Source: Pseudomonadota bacterium
Lineage (GTDB): Bacteria > Pseudomonadota > Gammaproteobacteria > Acidiferrobacterales > Acidiferrobacteraceae
NCBI GenBank assembly: GCA_021819245.1
Contig: JAKARI010000015.1
Span: 1 to 59,103, forward strand
Direction of reading: 5' to 3'
DNA length: 59,103 bases
In this document: piece by piece, positions 17,279-25,239 of the stretch
Layout of the letters: every line of letters starts with the position of its first letter
Numbering within the stretch: position 1 is the first letter of the stretch
Made by a program: the position numbers and the translations under genes
The notes under the pieces: generated by a model
The model's input: only the letters and a program-made list of their open reading frames with translations
Told to the model about the DNA's origin: nothing
The model's database searches: none

Positions 17279-17490
17279 CAAGGGTGCCGTACATCAAAGC
17301 CTGCGTCACGGCCGACATCGGGCATGCTGGCCAGTACATCCTTAAACGAGCGCGGAGGGCGCCGGGCAAGCGCCGCCTGCAGGATTTCCCGGTGTTCCGC
17401 CTCCGCACTGTGCCCATGGGCTGCCGCCGCCTCGTTCAAGGCCCGCGCTATGTGGGGGTCTACGTTGCGAACGATCAGATTGGTGACCAC
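17278..17490 (-). CDS. FitA/VapB-type ribbon-helix-helix antitoxin
   Basis: A 70-residue antitoxin starting at GTG 17490 (AAGGGA ribosome site six bases upstream). The N-terminal TNLIVRNVDPHIARALNEAA is the DNA-binding ribbon-helix-helix, and HGHSAEAEHREIL is the signature of FitA-type antitoxins. The tail SFKDVLASMPDVGRDAGFD would wrap the toxin. Its stop codon overlaps the toxin ATG by one base (TGATG). It looks intact although its toxin partner is frameshifted. Confidence 0.85.
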   Translation of the reverse strand: MVTNLIVRNVDPHIARALNEAAAAHGHSAEAEHREILQAALARRPPRSFKDVLASMPDVGRDAGFDVRHP

Positions 17491-17832
17491 GACAAATCCC
17501 TTGTCATGATGGCATTGATTGCGTTGTCCTCGCAGAGGCGGCCTGTGCCACCCGGGCACAGGCAGGGGATACGGGTTCCGGGTCCATGTGCACGCTATCC
17601 GGTGGCCCGCCCTATCGGCAACCGGCTGGAGGTGGCGCAGCGCTCGCTTTTCCTCGGCGCGCGGGCGCTGGCCTTCCGTATGTGCGGCGGGGGTGTCCCG
17701 GTCGCCGTCGCGCCCTCGACATTGCCGGCCGTATGGCCGGTCTCGGCCCGATTGAGGGCCCGGCCTTTTTGCGGGCCGCACCGAGCGGGGACAATGCCTT
17801 AGGCCGGGCGTGGCGAGAGGGGCGGGGGCCCG
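17491..17832. other. Intergenic stretch with hairpins, no recognised gene
   Basis: There is no convincing coding frame. A 9-bp inverted repeat lies at 17541-17563 (5-base loop), about 50 bases upstream of the antitoxin start and possibly part of its operator. A 6-bp GC-rich repeat lies at 17725-17740. A T5 run near 17768 follows a GC-rich stretch. Overlapping open frames here are shadows of high GC content. Confidence 0.4.
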
Positions 17833-19038
17833 TCATGACTGCGGCGCGCGGTGCGTCGTGGTGAGCATCGCGGCATAGCGGGCCGCCCAGGGCAGCAAGG
17901 CGGCGATCGCGATAAGCGCCGCGCACACACTCAGGTCATAGGGGGCGAGCCCGTCTGGCGGTGCCAAGGCGGCCGCGATGCGCAAGACCGCCGCAACCTC
18001 GATGCCCAGAAGGGCCGTCCAGCTTAAGGTATCGCTCGCCAACGGACGGCCGGAGTGGCCGCGCGTGACGCGCGTTACCATGGCGACGACGAGGCTTAAA
18101 GCAAACCCGATGCCCAGCGCATGGAGCGGCCCGCGCCCCAGGATGTCATGGCCAAGGGCCAAGGCCGCGTTGCGTACGGCGTAGAGCGCAAAGCCGATGC
18201 CAAGCCATGTATAGCCGGCATACAAAAGCACAAGAAGGCCGTGGCGCATGACATCTTGCCGAAACCACGCGACCAAGTGATACCAGGCCACCGCCGCGAT
18301 GGCGATATCGAGGACGGCGAGTACGGCATACCCATGCAGCCCTGCGAGCAGGGCGTGGGCTGCGCTTGCGGCCAGAAATGCCATGGGGACCCTGGGATCC
18401 GTGAACGGACGTCGATAGTCCGAAAGGACCGAGGCCGTAAAAAACGGAATCATACGATAACTGACCGCAAACAGTGTGGGTACAAGGAAGACAAAAAGGC
18501 CCATGCGGATCGCAACGATCGGCGACACGGCCGATCCATGCCAGAAGGAGGCGGCGTAGAGCACAAGGCCCGCGACCTCGGCCGTGAGCGTCCCGATAAA
18601 GAGCAACACCCCGCGGCGCGCGGTCTTGCGGGCGCGGCGATAGACGCCGATCAAGTCTGCCGTAAGACGCGCATCGCCGGCCGCCATGAGCATGGCCCCG
18701 GGGACTAAGGCGCGGTCCCCGAAGGCCAGGCCCGCATACACCAAGACAAGGCCCGCGACGCGCAGGACGAAGGCGTTACGGTAGCCCCTGCGGGGAAGCG
18801 GCGCACTCTGCATCCATCGTGGGAAGGTCGTGGCGAGAAAACCGAATACGAAAAAGGCAAACACCCCATAGATCATCAGGAAGCCGTGCAGGGCGACCGG
18901 CGAGACCGCAAGGTCCGGCAGGTCATAGGCGCCGGCGAAGGCCCCAAGAAGCCACACGGCCCAGGCGATCAAGGCCGTCAGGACCTGCGCGAGGCCGCCC
19001 AGAAAATACGGGATATGCGGGGCGTCAAAGAGTCGCAT
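17833..19038 (-). CDS. nnrS: NnrS-family membrane haem protein
   Basis: About 401 residues with 12 predicted membrane helices. RMIPFFTASV and the C-terminal VTRVTRGHSGRPL are NnrS signatures; LHALGIGFAL and HGFLMIYGVFAFFVFGF supply conserved helix residues. NnrS proteins bind haem and copper and protect against nitric oxide or nitrosative stress. ATG 19038 aligns with relatives and overlaps the upstream gene by 14 bases; the frame opens at 19122. It is the last gene of the hemerythrin-DUF2249-membrane protein-nnrS operon. Confidence 0.9.
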   Translation of the reverse strand: MRLFDAPHIPYFLGGLAQVLTALIAWAVWLLGAFAGAYDLPDLAVSPVALHGFLMIYGVFAFFVFGFLATTFPRWMQSAPLPRRGYRNAFVLRVAGLVLVYAGLAFGDRALVPGAMLMAAGDARLTADLIGVYRRARKTARRGVLLFIGTLTAEVAGLVLYAASFWHGSAVSPIVAIRMGLFVFLVPTLFAVSYRMIPFFTASVLSDYRRPFTDPRVPMAFLAASAAHALLAGLHGYAVLAVLDIAIAAVAWYHLVAWFRQDVMRHGLLVLLYAGYTWLGIGFALYAVRNAALALGHDILGRGPLHALGIGFALSLVVAMVTRVTRGHSGRPLASDTLSWTALLGIEVAAVLRIAAALAPPDGLAPYDLSVCAALIAIAALLPWAARYAAMLTTTHRAPQS

Positions 19039-20314
19039 GCGGCAGGCCGGCTTCGTCGGCGCGCGGGGCGCGCCGGTAGAAGGCAACGGCCATGTGGAGG
19101 TTGATACCAAGCAGGGCGCCATCTGCGATCCATGCGACCGCTGCGGTGGCGCTCAATGGCTGCGGCCAGCCGATCGCCGCGAGACATAAGATGATCGCAA
19201 GCGCATGCGCGATGGCCTGACGCCAGATGGCGCGCTCGTCGATCACAGACGACATGACAATCGGCCTGGTTGTGCCCTGGCGCTGGAGATGAAGCCATAT
19301 GAGAAAGGGGACGATCTTATAGAGCATGCCATTCATAAACGAGACCGCCGCGACGGCGATGGCGAGGAATCCGCAAACGATCGGCGCCTTGAGGCCGGTG
19401 AGGACGCCGGCCGATAAAAGCCCGCTCACGGCCCCGGCCCCCATCAGACCGGCGAGCCCCATATACCAAAAGACGGTCATGCTATCGATCCGCCGCCGGG
19501 TCCGTGTCCACAGGCCGTGACCTACGATGGCGGCGGCCGCGACGATCACGACCGCAAGCGCCACGCTTACCGTCGCGCGCGCCATGCCGTCGGTCCCGAT
19601 ATCGGCGATCATGATCGCAGTCAACAAGGTCAGGACGAGTGGCCCCAGGCCCAGGGACAAGCGCGCAGGCCAGAGGCGGACGCCCTGAAACATCGGCAAG
19701 ACCTGGGCGGCCACCGCCGCCCACAGGACGAAATAGCCACCGGCCAGCGCCCACAAGGGGTGCGTCACGGATAGCTGCGAAGGGAGCGCCGCCCCAGCGG
19801 CGCGCGCCCCGGCCATGATAAGCCCCAAGGTGAGCGCCACGCCCAGCATGACTATCGCGTAGGCCATCGGTGTGAGGGTCCTGTGGCGGGGCCGCCGCCA
19901 CAGGACGGCGATCGCCTGGATAATAAAGGTCCCCGCGGCGAGCGCAAGCGGCACCGTGGCGAGCCCGAAAATGAGCGCAGAACCGCTGAGAAACGCGGCC
20001 GCCAAGAGCACCGCGCCCATGGCGAACCCGGAGCGCACGACCGGCAGGAGCGCCGCGGCATAGGGGATCCCCACGCCTTCGATCACCGGCACCAGCTGAA
20101 ACACCGCGGCGGTGGCCACAAGCGTGAGGAACCCTATGGTCACAAGATGCGTGGCGGCAAGAAGGCCCGGTGTGTAGCGGTCGGCCCACACAGTCGGGCC
20201 CGCGCTCAAAAGCACCACGCCGGCGGCCGCCAGAAACCAGGGCGCGAGGAGAAAGGACCGCAGGACCGGCATAAGCGGCGGGGCCTCATCGAACGTGAGT
20301 CCGCGGGTGCTCAT
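19025..20314 (-). CDS. Polytopic membrane protein, NnrS-related
   Basis: 429 residues with about 12 hydrophobic helices and several in-membrane histidines (AATHLVTIGFL, VTHPLWALAGGYF, LINLHMAVAF region). It resembles haem-copper or NnrS-like proteins and is the same length as its downstream neighbour, but lacks the exact RGHSG signature. It lies between a DUF2249 gene (4-base overlap) and nnrS. The context suggests a role in NO handling or electron transfer; I cannot assign a reaction. Confidence 0.65.
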   Translation of the reverse strand: MSTRGLTFDEAPPLMPVLRSFLLAPWFLAAAGVVLLSAGPTVWADRYTPGLLAATHLVTIGFLTLVATAAVFQLVPVIEGVGIPYAAALLPVVRSGFAMGAVLLAAAFLSGSALIFGLATVPLALAAGTFIIQAIAVLWRRPRHRTLTPMAYAIVMLGVALTLGLIMAGARAAGAALPSQLSVTHPLWALAGGYFVLWAAVAAQVLPMFQGVRLWPARLSLGLGPLVLTLLTAIMIADIGTDGMARATVSVALAVVIVAAAAIVGHGLWTRTRRRIDSMTVFWYMGLAGLMGAGAVSGLLSAGVLTGLKAPIVCGFLAIAVAAVSFMNGMLYKIVPFLIWLHLQRQGTTRPIVMSSVIDERAIWRQAIAHALAIILCLAAIGWPQPLSATAAVAWIADGALLGINLHMAVAFYRRAPRADEAGLPHATL

Positions 20315-20553
20315 GGTGCGTGCGGCAGGCCGCGTGTTATGACCACGTCATAGACGCAGTCTTCGCCGCGCCGCACGGCTACCGACTCATAGGTGTACCC
20401 GCGCTCGGCAAGCAGCCCAAAGAGCGGATAGGGCTGCCGTGGCACCCGCACCCGCACCCGCTCTCCGGGACGCAAGGCGCAGGCCGCCTGCAGGGCCACC
20501 TGCAGAGGCTCCGGGGGCTCGAGGTCGCTCGCGTCGACAAAGCGCTCAGCCAT
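20311..20553 (-). CDS. DUF2249 domain protein
   Basis: An 80-residue protein with a TusA-like fold family pattern: FVDASDLEPPEPLQ, then LRPGERVRVRVPRQPYPLFG, and a C-terminal half reading YDVVITRG. The start ATG 20553 overlaps the hemerythrin gene by 8 bases. The frame extends to 20619 without support. DUF2249 genes recur beside hemerythrin, NnrS and nitrite/NO reductase genes, so a role in NO metabolism or metal delivery is likely but unproven. Confidence 0.8.
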   Translation of the reverse strand: MAERFVDASDLEPPEPLQVALQAACALRPGERVRVRVPRQPYPLFGLLAERGYTYESVAVRRGEDCVYDVVITRGLPHAP

Positions 20554-20977
20554 GGACAGCCGGCGCCTCCTGCATGGCCGCAAGCAGGGCCTCGGCGCAA
20601 TCGGCCAGCAGGGTGTCACTCATCGGGTAGAGGACATTCTCCTCTTTTACGTGGTGCTGGGAGACAAGCACGGTCAAGGTATCGAACAGCGCGTGGGATA
20701 CGGCGCCCGGGTCCCCCTGGCCCGAGGCCAGCAGGCCGCGGATGGCGTCGTGTTCCTGGCGCATGACCGCAAGCGGGCCTCCGGGGCCGGCGCGGCGCGC
20801 GAACTCCGGAAACAAAACCCGCTCCTCGATCTCGAGGTGATGCTCCATGACCTCGCGAAAACGTGCGAACGCCGCCGCCCCCCGCGGCGTGCCGCAGGCG
20901 TTGTCTGCGTCCTCCATGAGCCGATCGAGTTCGCGATGGCCGGCGGCGAGAAAATGCGACAATACTCCATAAGACAC
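20546..20977 (-). CDS. Hemerythrin HHE-domain protein
   Basis: A 143-residue four-helix di-iron protein. Ligands are visible as HRELDRLMED, EHHLEIEERVLFPEF, MRQEHDAIRG and SQHHVKEENVLYPM. It is similar to YtfE/DnrN proteins, which repair Fe-S clusters after NO damage, but it lacks their N-terminal Cys-containing domain. It is first in an operon with DUF2249 and two NnrS-type genes. An FNR/DNR-like site lies 65-78 bases upstream. Confidence 0.88.
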   Translation of the reverse strand: MSYGVLSHFLAAGHRELDRLMEDADNACGTPRGAAAFARFREVMEHHLEIEERVLFPEFARRAGPGGPLAVMRQEHDAIRGLLASGQGDPGAVSHALFDTLTVLVSQHHVKEENVLYPMSDTLLADCAEALLAAMQEAPAVHG

Positions 20978-21041
20978 GATGCGCCCCCTTCTTCGAGACT
21001 CAAGCGGGGGTCATTTTTGGGCACGACGGCCGCGATCGCCA

Positions 21042-21055
21042 TTGCCCCAGGTCAA
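21042..21055 (-). promoter_or_regulatory. Degenerate FNR/DNR-type box upstream of the hemerythrin operon
   Basis: The site reads TTGcc-N4-gTCAA (7 of 10 consensus bases) in the spacer 20978-21390. Class II spacing predicts a start near 21007 with an AAAAAT hexamer at 21018-21013. Weaker half-sites are typical of NO-responsive DNR/NnrR regulators, so it may respond to NO rather than O2. No other gene is seen in this spacer. Confidence 0.5.
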
Positions 21056-21277
21056 GACCGCGCCCCTCGATCGCGCCGCCCGCCCGCCTGATGACATCCC
21101 CCGTCACACCAGGTCAGGAATGGGCACACCGCGACATCCACAACGGCGAAGGGCCCGGGCCCCTGAGGCCCACGCCTGAAATCTACCTCAAAAGGTATAA
21201 ATCGCCCCTCTAGAGGCCGTCAGGCGTTCCCTGCGGTGACGGCGGGGAGTAGACTTACGCCTCGGCAGGAACAGTCT

Positions 21278-21291
21278 TTGATACTAATCAA
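21278..21291 (+). promoter_or_regulatory. FNR box at the fnr promoter (autoregulation)
   Basis: A perfect TTGAT-N4-ATCAA lies about 100 bases before fnr. A TATTCT at 21300-21305 would be the -10 element, with TTGATA at 21278-21283 as its -35 (16-base spacer). The box then covers the -35 region, the position expected for self-repression, as known for E. coli fnr. Confidence 0.8.
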
Positions 21292-21390
21292 AAATAGATT
21301 ATTCTTTACGGGGTTACGCGCCAACCCCCAGGTGGACCTGGGCGCATGGCGGCCCGGAGATGCCGCATTGACGATAGGATGACACTACGC

Positions 21391-22125
21391 ATGGCGGTTA
21401 CCAGCTTCGAAAGCAGTCTGAGGCAACGGTGTTCGAACTGCAGCCTGCGGGAAATCTGTCTTCCCCTTGGCCTGGATGCCGAAGAGCTGGGGAAACTCGA
21501 TCAGCTTGTCAAGCGCAGGCGGCGGGTATTCGCCGGGCAGCACCTGTTCCGGGCCGGCGATCCCCTCCAGTCACTCGCGGCGGTCCGCACGGGGTTCTTC
21601 AAGATCTATGAGGTGAGCGCCGGAGGCCATGAGCAGATCACGGCGTTTCCCATGGAAGGCGAACTCATGGGGCTCGACGCCATCAGTAACGACATCCATC
21701 GCGGCAACGCCCTGGCGCTGGAAGACAGCGAGGTCTGCGAGATCCCGTTTGCCAAGCTCGAGGACCTGCTGTCCGATCTGCCGCGCCTGCAGCATCAATT
21801 TCATAAGCTGTTAAGCGGCGCCATCGCAAGCGACCATGGCCTCATGATGGTGCTTGGGACCATGACGGCCGAGCTCAAGGTCGCGGCGTTCCTCCTGAAC
21901 CTTGCCGACCGCCTCGAGGCCCGCGGCCAGCCGCGCGCCACCATCCATCTGCCCATGTCCCGCGAGGAAATCGGCAACTATCTTGGCTTAAAGCTCGAGA
22001 CCGTCAGCCGCATGTTTTCCAAGCTGCGCGACGACGGCTTGATCGCGACCGAAGGCCGCAAAACCGAGATTCGCAATTACACCGGCCTCAGGAACCTCTG
22101 CCTTCAGGGGTCGGCGCGCGCCTAA
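21391..22125 (+). CDS. fnr: FNR-type oxygen-sensing transcription regulator
   Basis: CRP/FNR regulator, 244 residues from this start. Fe-S ligands are C14, C17 and C23 (CSNCSLREIC) with the fourth at C116 (EDSEVCEIPF), as in E. coli FNR. A cyclic-nucleotide-binding-like beta-roll follows, then the HTH REEIGNYLGLKLETVSRMFSKL, whose E-x2-SR recognition residues predict binding to TTGAT half-sites like those found across this window. ATG 21346 (AGGTGG upstream) and 21379 are alternative starts; 21391 fits relatives best. It is followed by a strong terminator and converges on glnA. Confidence 0.95.
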   Translation: MAVTSFESSLRQRCSNCSLREICLPLGLDAEELGKLDQLVKRRRRVFAGQHLFRAGDPLQSLAAVRTGFFKIYEVSAGGHEQITAFPMEGELMGLDAISNDIHRGNALALEDSEVCEIPFAKLEDLLSDLPRLQHQFHKLLSGAIASDHGLMMVLGTMTAELKVAAFLLNLADRLEARGQPRATIHLPMSREEIGNYLGLKLETVSRMFSKLRDDGLIATEGRKTEIRNYTGLRNLCLQGSARA

Positions 22126-22208
22126 AAGCTAGGCCGGCTCGTCGATCCCCCTCATACCGGTACGGTACGACCACAGCGGGTTCGGACCCGCAAGCCGCGG
22201 CCGAAGAC

Positions 22209-22242
22209 GCGCACGGCCCGGGGGTACACCCGGGCCGTGCGC
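22209..22242. terminator. Bidirectional terminator between fnr and glnA
   Basis: A perfect 14-bp GC-rich inverted repeat with a 6-base loop lies between convergent fnr and glnA. A second small hairpin (6 bp, loop TCGG) lies at 22176-22191 and may add to fnr termination. Confidence 0.8.
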
Positions 22243-22256
22243 CAGACCGGCAGTGC

Positions 22257-23663
22257 CTAGATGCTGTAATACATATCGAACTCGACGGGATGCGTGGTCA
22301 TGCGCAGGCGCGTGACCTCCTGCATCTTGAGCGCGATATAGGAGCTGAGGAAGTCATCCGAGAAGACGCCGCCTGCGGTCAGGAACTTATGATCCTTGTC
22401 CAGGGCCTCGAGGGCCATGTCCAGGGAGTGGCATACGGTCGGGATCTTCTTGGCCTCTTTCGGGCTCAGTTCGTAGAGGTCGTGGTCCGCGGCCTCGCCC
22501 GGGTTGATCTTGTTCTGAATGCCGTCCAGACCGGCCATCATCATCGCCGAAAATGCGAGATAAGGATTGGCCCCCGGGTCCGGGAAACGGACCTCGATAC
22601 GCCGGCCTTTGGGGTTGGCCACATGCGGGATGCGAATCGACGCCGAACGATTGCGGGCCGAGTAGGCCAGCATGACAGGGGCCTCGAAACCGGGCACCAG
22701 ACGCTTGTAGCTGTTGGTGAGCGGATTGGTGATGGCATTCAAGGCGCGTGCGTGCTTTATGATGCCGCCTATATAAAACAGTGCGAGCTCGCTTAGGCCC
22801 GCGTAGCCGTCGCCCGTAAAGAGGTTCTTGCCGGCCTTGGACAGCGACTGGTGGCAGTGCATACCCGAGCCATTGTCACCCACGATGGGCTTGGGCATGA
22901 AGGTCGCCGTCTTGCCGTGATTGCGAGCCACGTTATGCACGCAGTATTTCAGGATCTGGAGTTCATCGGCCTTGCGCACCAGCGAGGCAAACTGGGTGGC
23001 AATCTCGTTTTGATTGGCGGTGGCGACCTCGTGATGATGGGCCTCCACGACAAGCCCCATCTCGGTCATGGCGAGCGCCATGGCGCTGCGGATATCCTGC
23101 GCGGAATCGACCGGCGGGACCGGGAAATAGCCGCCCTTGACCCCGGGCCGGTGGCCGAGGTTGCCGCCATCATAATCCTTACCGGTATTCCAGCTCGCCT
23201 CCTCGGAATCGATGCGACAGGACGATCCGGACATGTCGACGCTCCAGCGGACGTCGTCGAATATGAAAAACTCGGGCTCGGGCCCAAAATAGGCCGTATC
23301 GGCCACGCCCGAACTCTTGAGGTAGGCCTCGGCTCGCTTGGCGATGGATCGTGGGTCGCGATCATAGCCCTTCATGGTCGCGGGCTCGAGCACGTCACAG
23401 CGCAACAGCAAGGTGGGCTCTTCGGTAAACGGGTCGAGTACCGCGGTGGCGGCATCGGGCATCAGGACCATGTCCGACTCGTTGATCGCCTTCCAGCCCG
23501 CAATGGACGAGCCATCGAACATCTTCCCCTCTTCGAACAGCTTCTCGTCGACGGTATGCGACGGCACGGAGACGTGCTGCTCCTTCCCTTTGGTGTCGGT
23601 AAACCGGAAATCGACGAACTTCACGTCGTTATCCTGAATCATTTTCAAGACCTTCGCAGACAT
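22257..23663 (-). CDS. glnA: Glutamine synthetase, type I
   Basis: A 468-residue cytoplasmic dodecamer-forming enzyme making glutamine from glutamate, NH4+ and ATP. Motifs: [19 protein letters not shown] near the N-terminus, [35 protein letters not shown] (active site) and [17 protein letters not shown]. The adenylylation Tyr lies in [15 protein letters not shown], so GlnE control is likely. A candidate sigma-54 promoter and an NtrC site lie upstream, which points to nitrogen regulation. Confidence 0.98.
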   Translation of the reverse strand: MSAKVLKMIQDNDVKFVDFRFTDTKGKEQHVSVPSHTVDEKLFEEGKMFDGSSIAGWKAINESDMVLMPDAATAVLDPFTEEPTLLLRCDVLEPATMKGYDRDPRSIAKRAEAYLKSSGVADTAYFGPEPEFFIFDDVRWSVDMSGSSCRIDSEEASWNTGKDYDGGNLGHRPGVKGGYFPVPPVDSAQDIRSAMALAMTEMGLVVEAHHHEVATANQNEIATQFASLVRKADELQILKYCVHNVARNHGKTATFMPKPIVGDNGSGMHCHQSLSKAGKNLFTGDGYAGLSELALFYIGGIIKHARALNAITNPLTNSYKRLVPGFEAPVMLAYSARNRSASIRIPHVANPKGRRIEVRFPDPGANPYLAFSAMMMAGLDGIQNKINPGEAADHDLYELSPKEAKKIPTVCHSLDMALEALDKDHKFLTAGGVFSDDFLSSYIALKMQEVTRLRMTTHPVEFDMYYSI

Positions 23664-23729
23664 GCGTTTCTCCTGACTGTCAATTATTGTGGGGCGCCGG
23701 GGCGGTCATTACGCCTGAGGCGGCCATTT

Positions 23730-23745
23730 TGCACGAAATATGCCA
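23730..23745 (-). promoter_or_regulatory. Candidate sigma-54 promoter of glnA
   Basis: On the minus strand the sequence reads TGGCAT-N5-GTGC, keeping the invariant GG and GC exactly 10 bases apart (-24/-12). It differs from TGGCAC-N5-TTGC at two positions. It would start transcription about 55 bases before the glnA ATG. The upstream NtrC site raises its credibility. Confidence 0.65.
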
Positions 23746-23827
23746 GCAAGCAAACGCCAGGGATGGGGCCTCTTTCCTCCGAGAGGATTCGTCATCTGCC
23801 CCATAATGGGGCTCTCGGGACATATAG

Positions 23828-23842
23828 GCACTATTATGGTGC
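23828..23842 (-). promoter_or_regulatory. NtrC-binding site upstream of glnA
   Basis: GCACT-N5-GGTGC matches the NtrC consensus GCAC-N7-GTGC. It is centred about 100 bases upstream of the sigma-54 promoter, the usual enhancer distance, and lies directly after the end of the cation-efflux gene. An additional short inverted repeat (6 bp, loop TAA) at 23798-23812 may terminate that upstream gene. Confidence 0.65.
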
Positions 23843-23845
23843 AGA

Positions 23846-25003
23846 TTAGCGAAAGCATGCCGTCACCGACACGATCTCGGGGTCGTGTGCGACGGCGTTG
23901 GCAAATTGCCCCTGTATGGCCTTCGCGGCGGACGGGGTCGTGGCGAGATCGAGCGGCAATCGCAATTCCACGACGATCCCCCCCTGGAGGTAGTGCAGGA
24001 CCACCGATTCGATGGCACGCGCCGCCTCGATTCCCGCGAAATACCGCTCGAGACGCTTTAACACCTCGGCACGCAACGGCAGGCGGGCATTGGTCGCGGC
24101 GTACTCATCGTCCTCTGAATCGATATGGACGACGACATCGGCGATATTGCCGGCGTGACGCATGAGTGCCGTGCGTACCGTCTCGCTGATCTGGTGCCCT
24201 TCCGACACGCTGATAGTCCCGTCGACAAGGATATGGACATCGACGAATGCGCGCCCGCCTGCGCGGCGCGTACGCAGCAGATGCAGGGTGCGGACCCCGT
24301 CGATCGACAAAATGACACGGCGAATGCGGTCGAGCTTCTCGGCCTCGAGGCCGGTGTCGACGAGTTCGCGCATGGCCTGCCAGCCAAGCAGGGCGCCCAT
24401 GCGCACAATGAGGATCGCCACGCCGATGGCGGCGACCGCATCGAGGTCGCGCACGCCCAGCATGCTGCCGGCTATACCCACCATCACGACGATCGAGGAG
24501 AAGACATCGGTCCGGTAATGCCAGGCGTTGGCGTGAAGGATCTCGGAATGCAGCCGCGAACCGGCGCGGTACATATAGCGAAACAACCCCTCCTTGACGC
24601 CTATGGCCACAAACGCCATGGCCAGCGCCAGAAAATCAGGGGGCGCAAGCCGGGTCGGCGCGCTCAAGGCGTCGGCCGCATGCAGCGCTATGCCGATCCC
24701 GGTCCCGACCAGGACCAGACTCAGTCCGAAGGTGCCGGCGGTCTCGATGCGGGCATGCCCATAGGGGTGATCCTCGTCGGCCACCTGCGCCCCGAAGTGC
24801 GCGGCAACCAGCACGAGCGTATCGCTCAAAAGATCCGATAGGGTATGGAAGCCATCGGCCACCAGCGCCGCCGATCGCCCGACCACGCCTATCGCAAGCT
24901 GGCCCGCGGCCAGCGCGACATTAATAAGAAGCCCGCGCAAGACGACCTTTTGGCGCGCCCCCGCGGCCGCGTCCCCGGCCTGTGGTATCTCCTTGTCGGT
25001 CAC
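23846..25003 (-). CDS. Cation diffusion facilitator family transporter
   Basis: A 385-residue inner-membrane metal/proton antiporter. Six membrane helices are visible. The first HxxxD-type metal site is ADGFHTLSDLLSD and the second is HANAWHYRTDVFSS, followed by a cytoplasmic C-terminal domain (VRTLHLLRTRRAGG, FVDVHILVDG). The H-x3-D pair suggests Zn, Fe, Co or Mn export; the metal cannot be told from sequence alone. GTG 25003 overlaps the tusA stop, and the frame upstream of it is not conserved. It has a long C-terminal extension beyond the usual cytoplasmic domain. Confidence 0.88.
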   Translation of the reverse strand: MTDKEIPQAGDAAAGARQKVVLRGLLINVALAAGQLAIGVVGRSAALVADGFHTLSDLLSDTLVLVAAHFGAQVADEDHPYGHARIETAGTFGLSLVLVGTGIGIALHAADALSAPTRLAPPDFLALAMAFVAIGVKEGLFRYMYRAGSRLHSEILHANAWHYRTDVFSSIVVMVGIAGSMLGVRDLDAVAAIGVAILIVRMGALLGWQAMRELVDTGLEAEKLDRIRRVILSIDGVRTLHLLRTRRAGGRAFVDVHILVDGTISVSEGHQISETVRTALMRHAGNIADVVVHIDSEDDEYAATNARLPLRAEVLKRLERYFAGIEAARAIESVVLHYLQGGIVVELRLPLDLATTPSAAKAIQGQFANAVAHDPEIVSVTACFR

Positions 25004-25239
25004 CTCCGGCCCTCCACCCGTATGATGATCACTATGTCTTGGGAGGCCAAGGTCTCCGCCGCCACGACCTCGTGCCCCTCCAGGCGGCACCAGGCCGGTA
25101 TGTCATGCAGGGCGCCCGGATCGGTGCAGCGCACGGTCAGGAGATCGCCGGCCGCAAGCTTTTCTACGGCAGCGCTCACCCGTATGACCGGCAGGGGGCA
25201 CAAGAGGTGACGCGCATCCAGATCCGCGGCCTTTTTCAT
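25000..25239 (-). CDS. tusA: TusA-family sulfurtransferase
   Basis: A 79-residue protein with LDARHLLCPLPVIRV; the Cys-Pro is the sulfur-carrying cysteine of TusA/SirA proteins. They relay persulfide sulfur to tRNA thiolation or, in sulfur oxidisers, to the Hdr/Dsr pathways. The start overlaps the PP-loop gene by 4 bases and the stop overlaps the efflux gene by 3. The coupling to a tRNA-thiolation-type gene suggests a sulfur donor role there. Confidence 0.9.
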   Translation of the reverse strand: MKKAADLDARHLLCPLPVIRVSAAVEKLAAGDLLTVRCTDPGALHDIPAWCRLEGHEVVAAETLASQDIVIIIRVEGRR

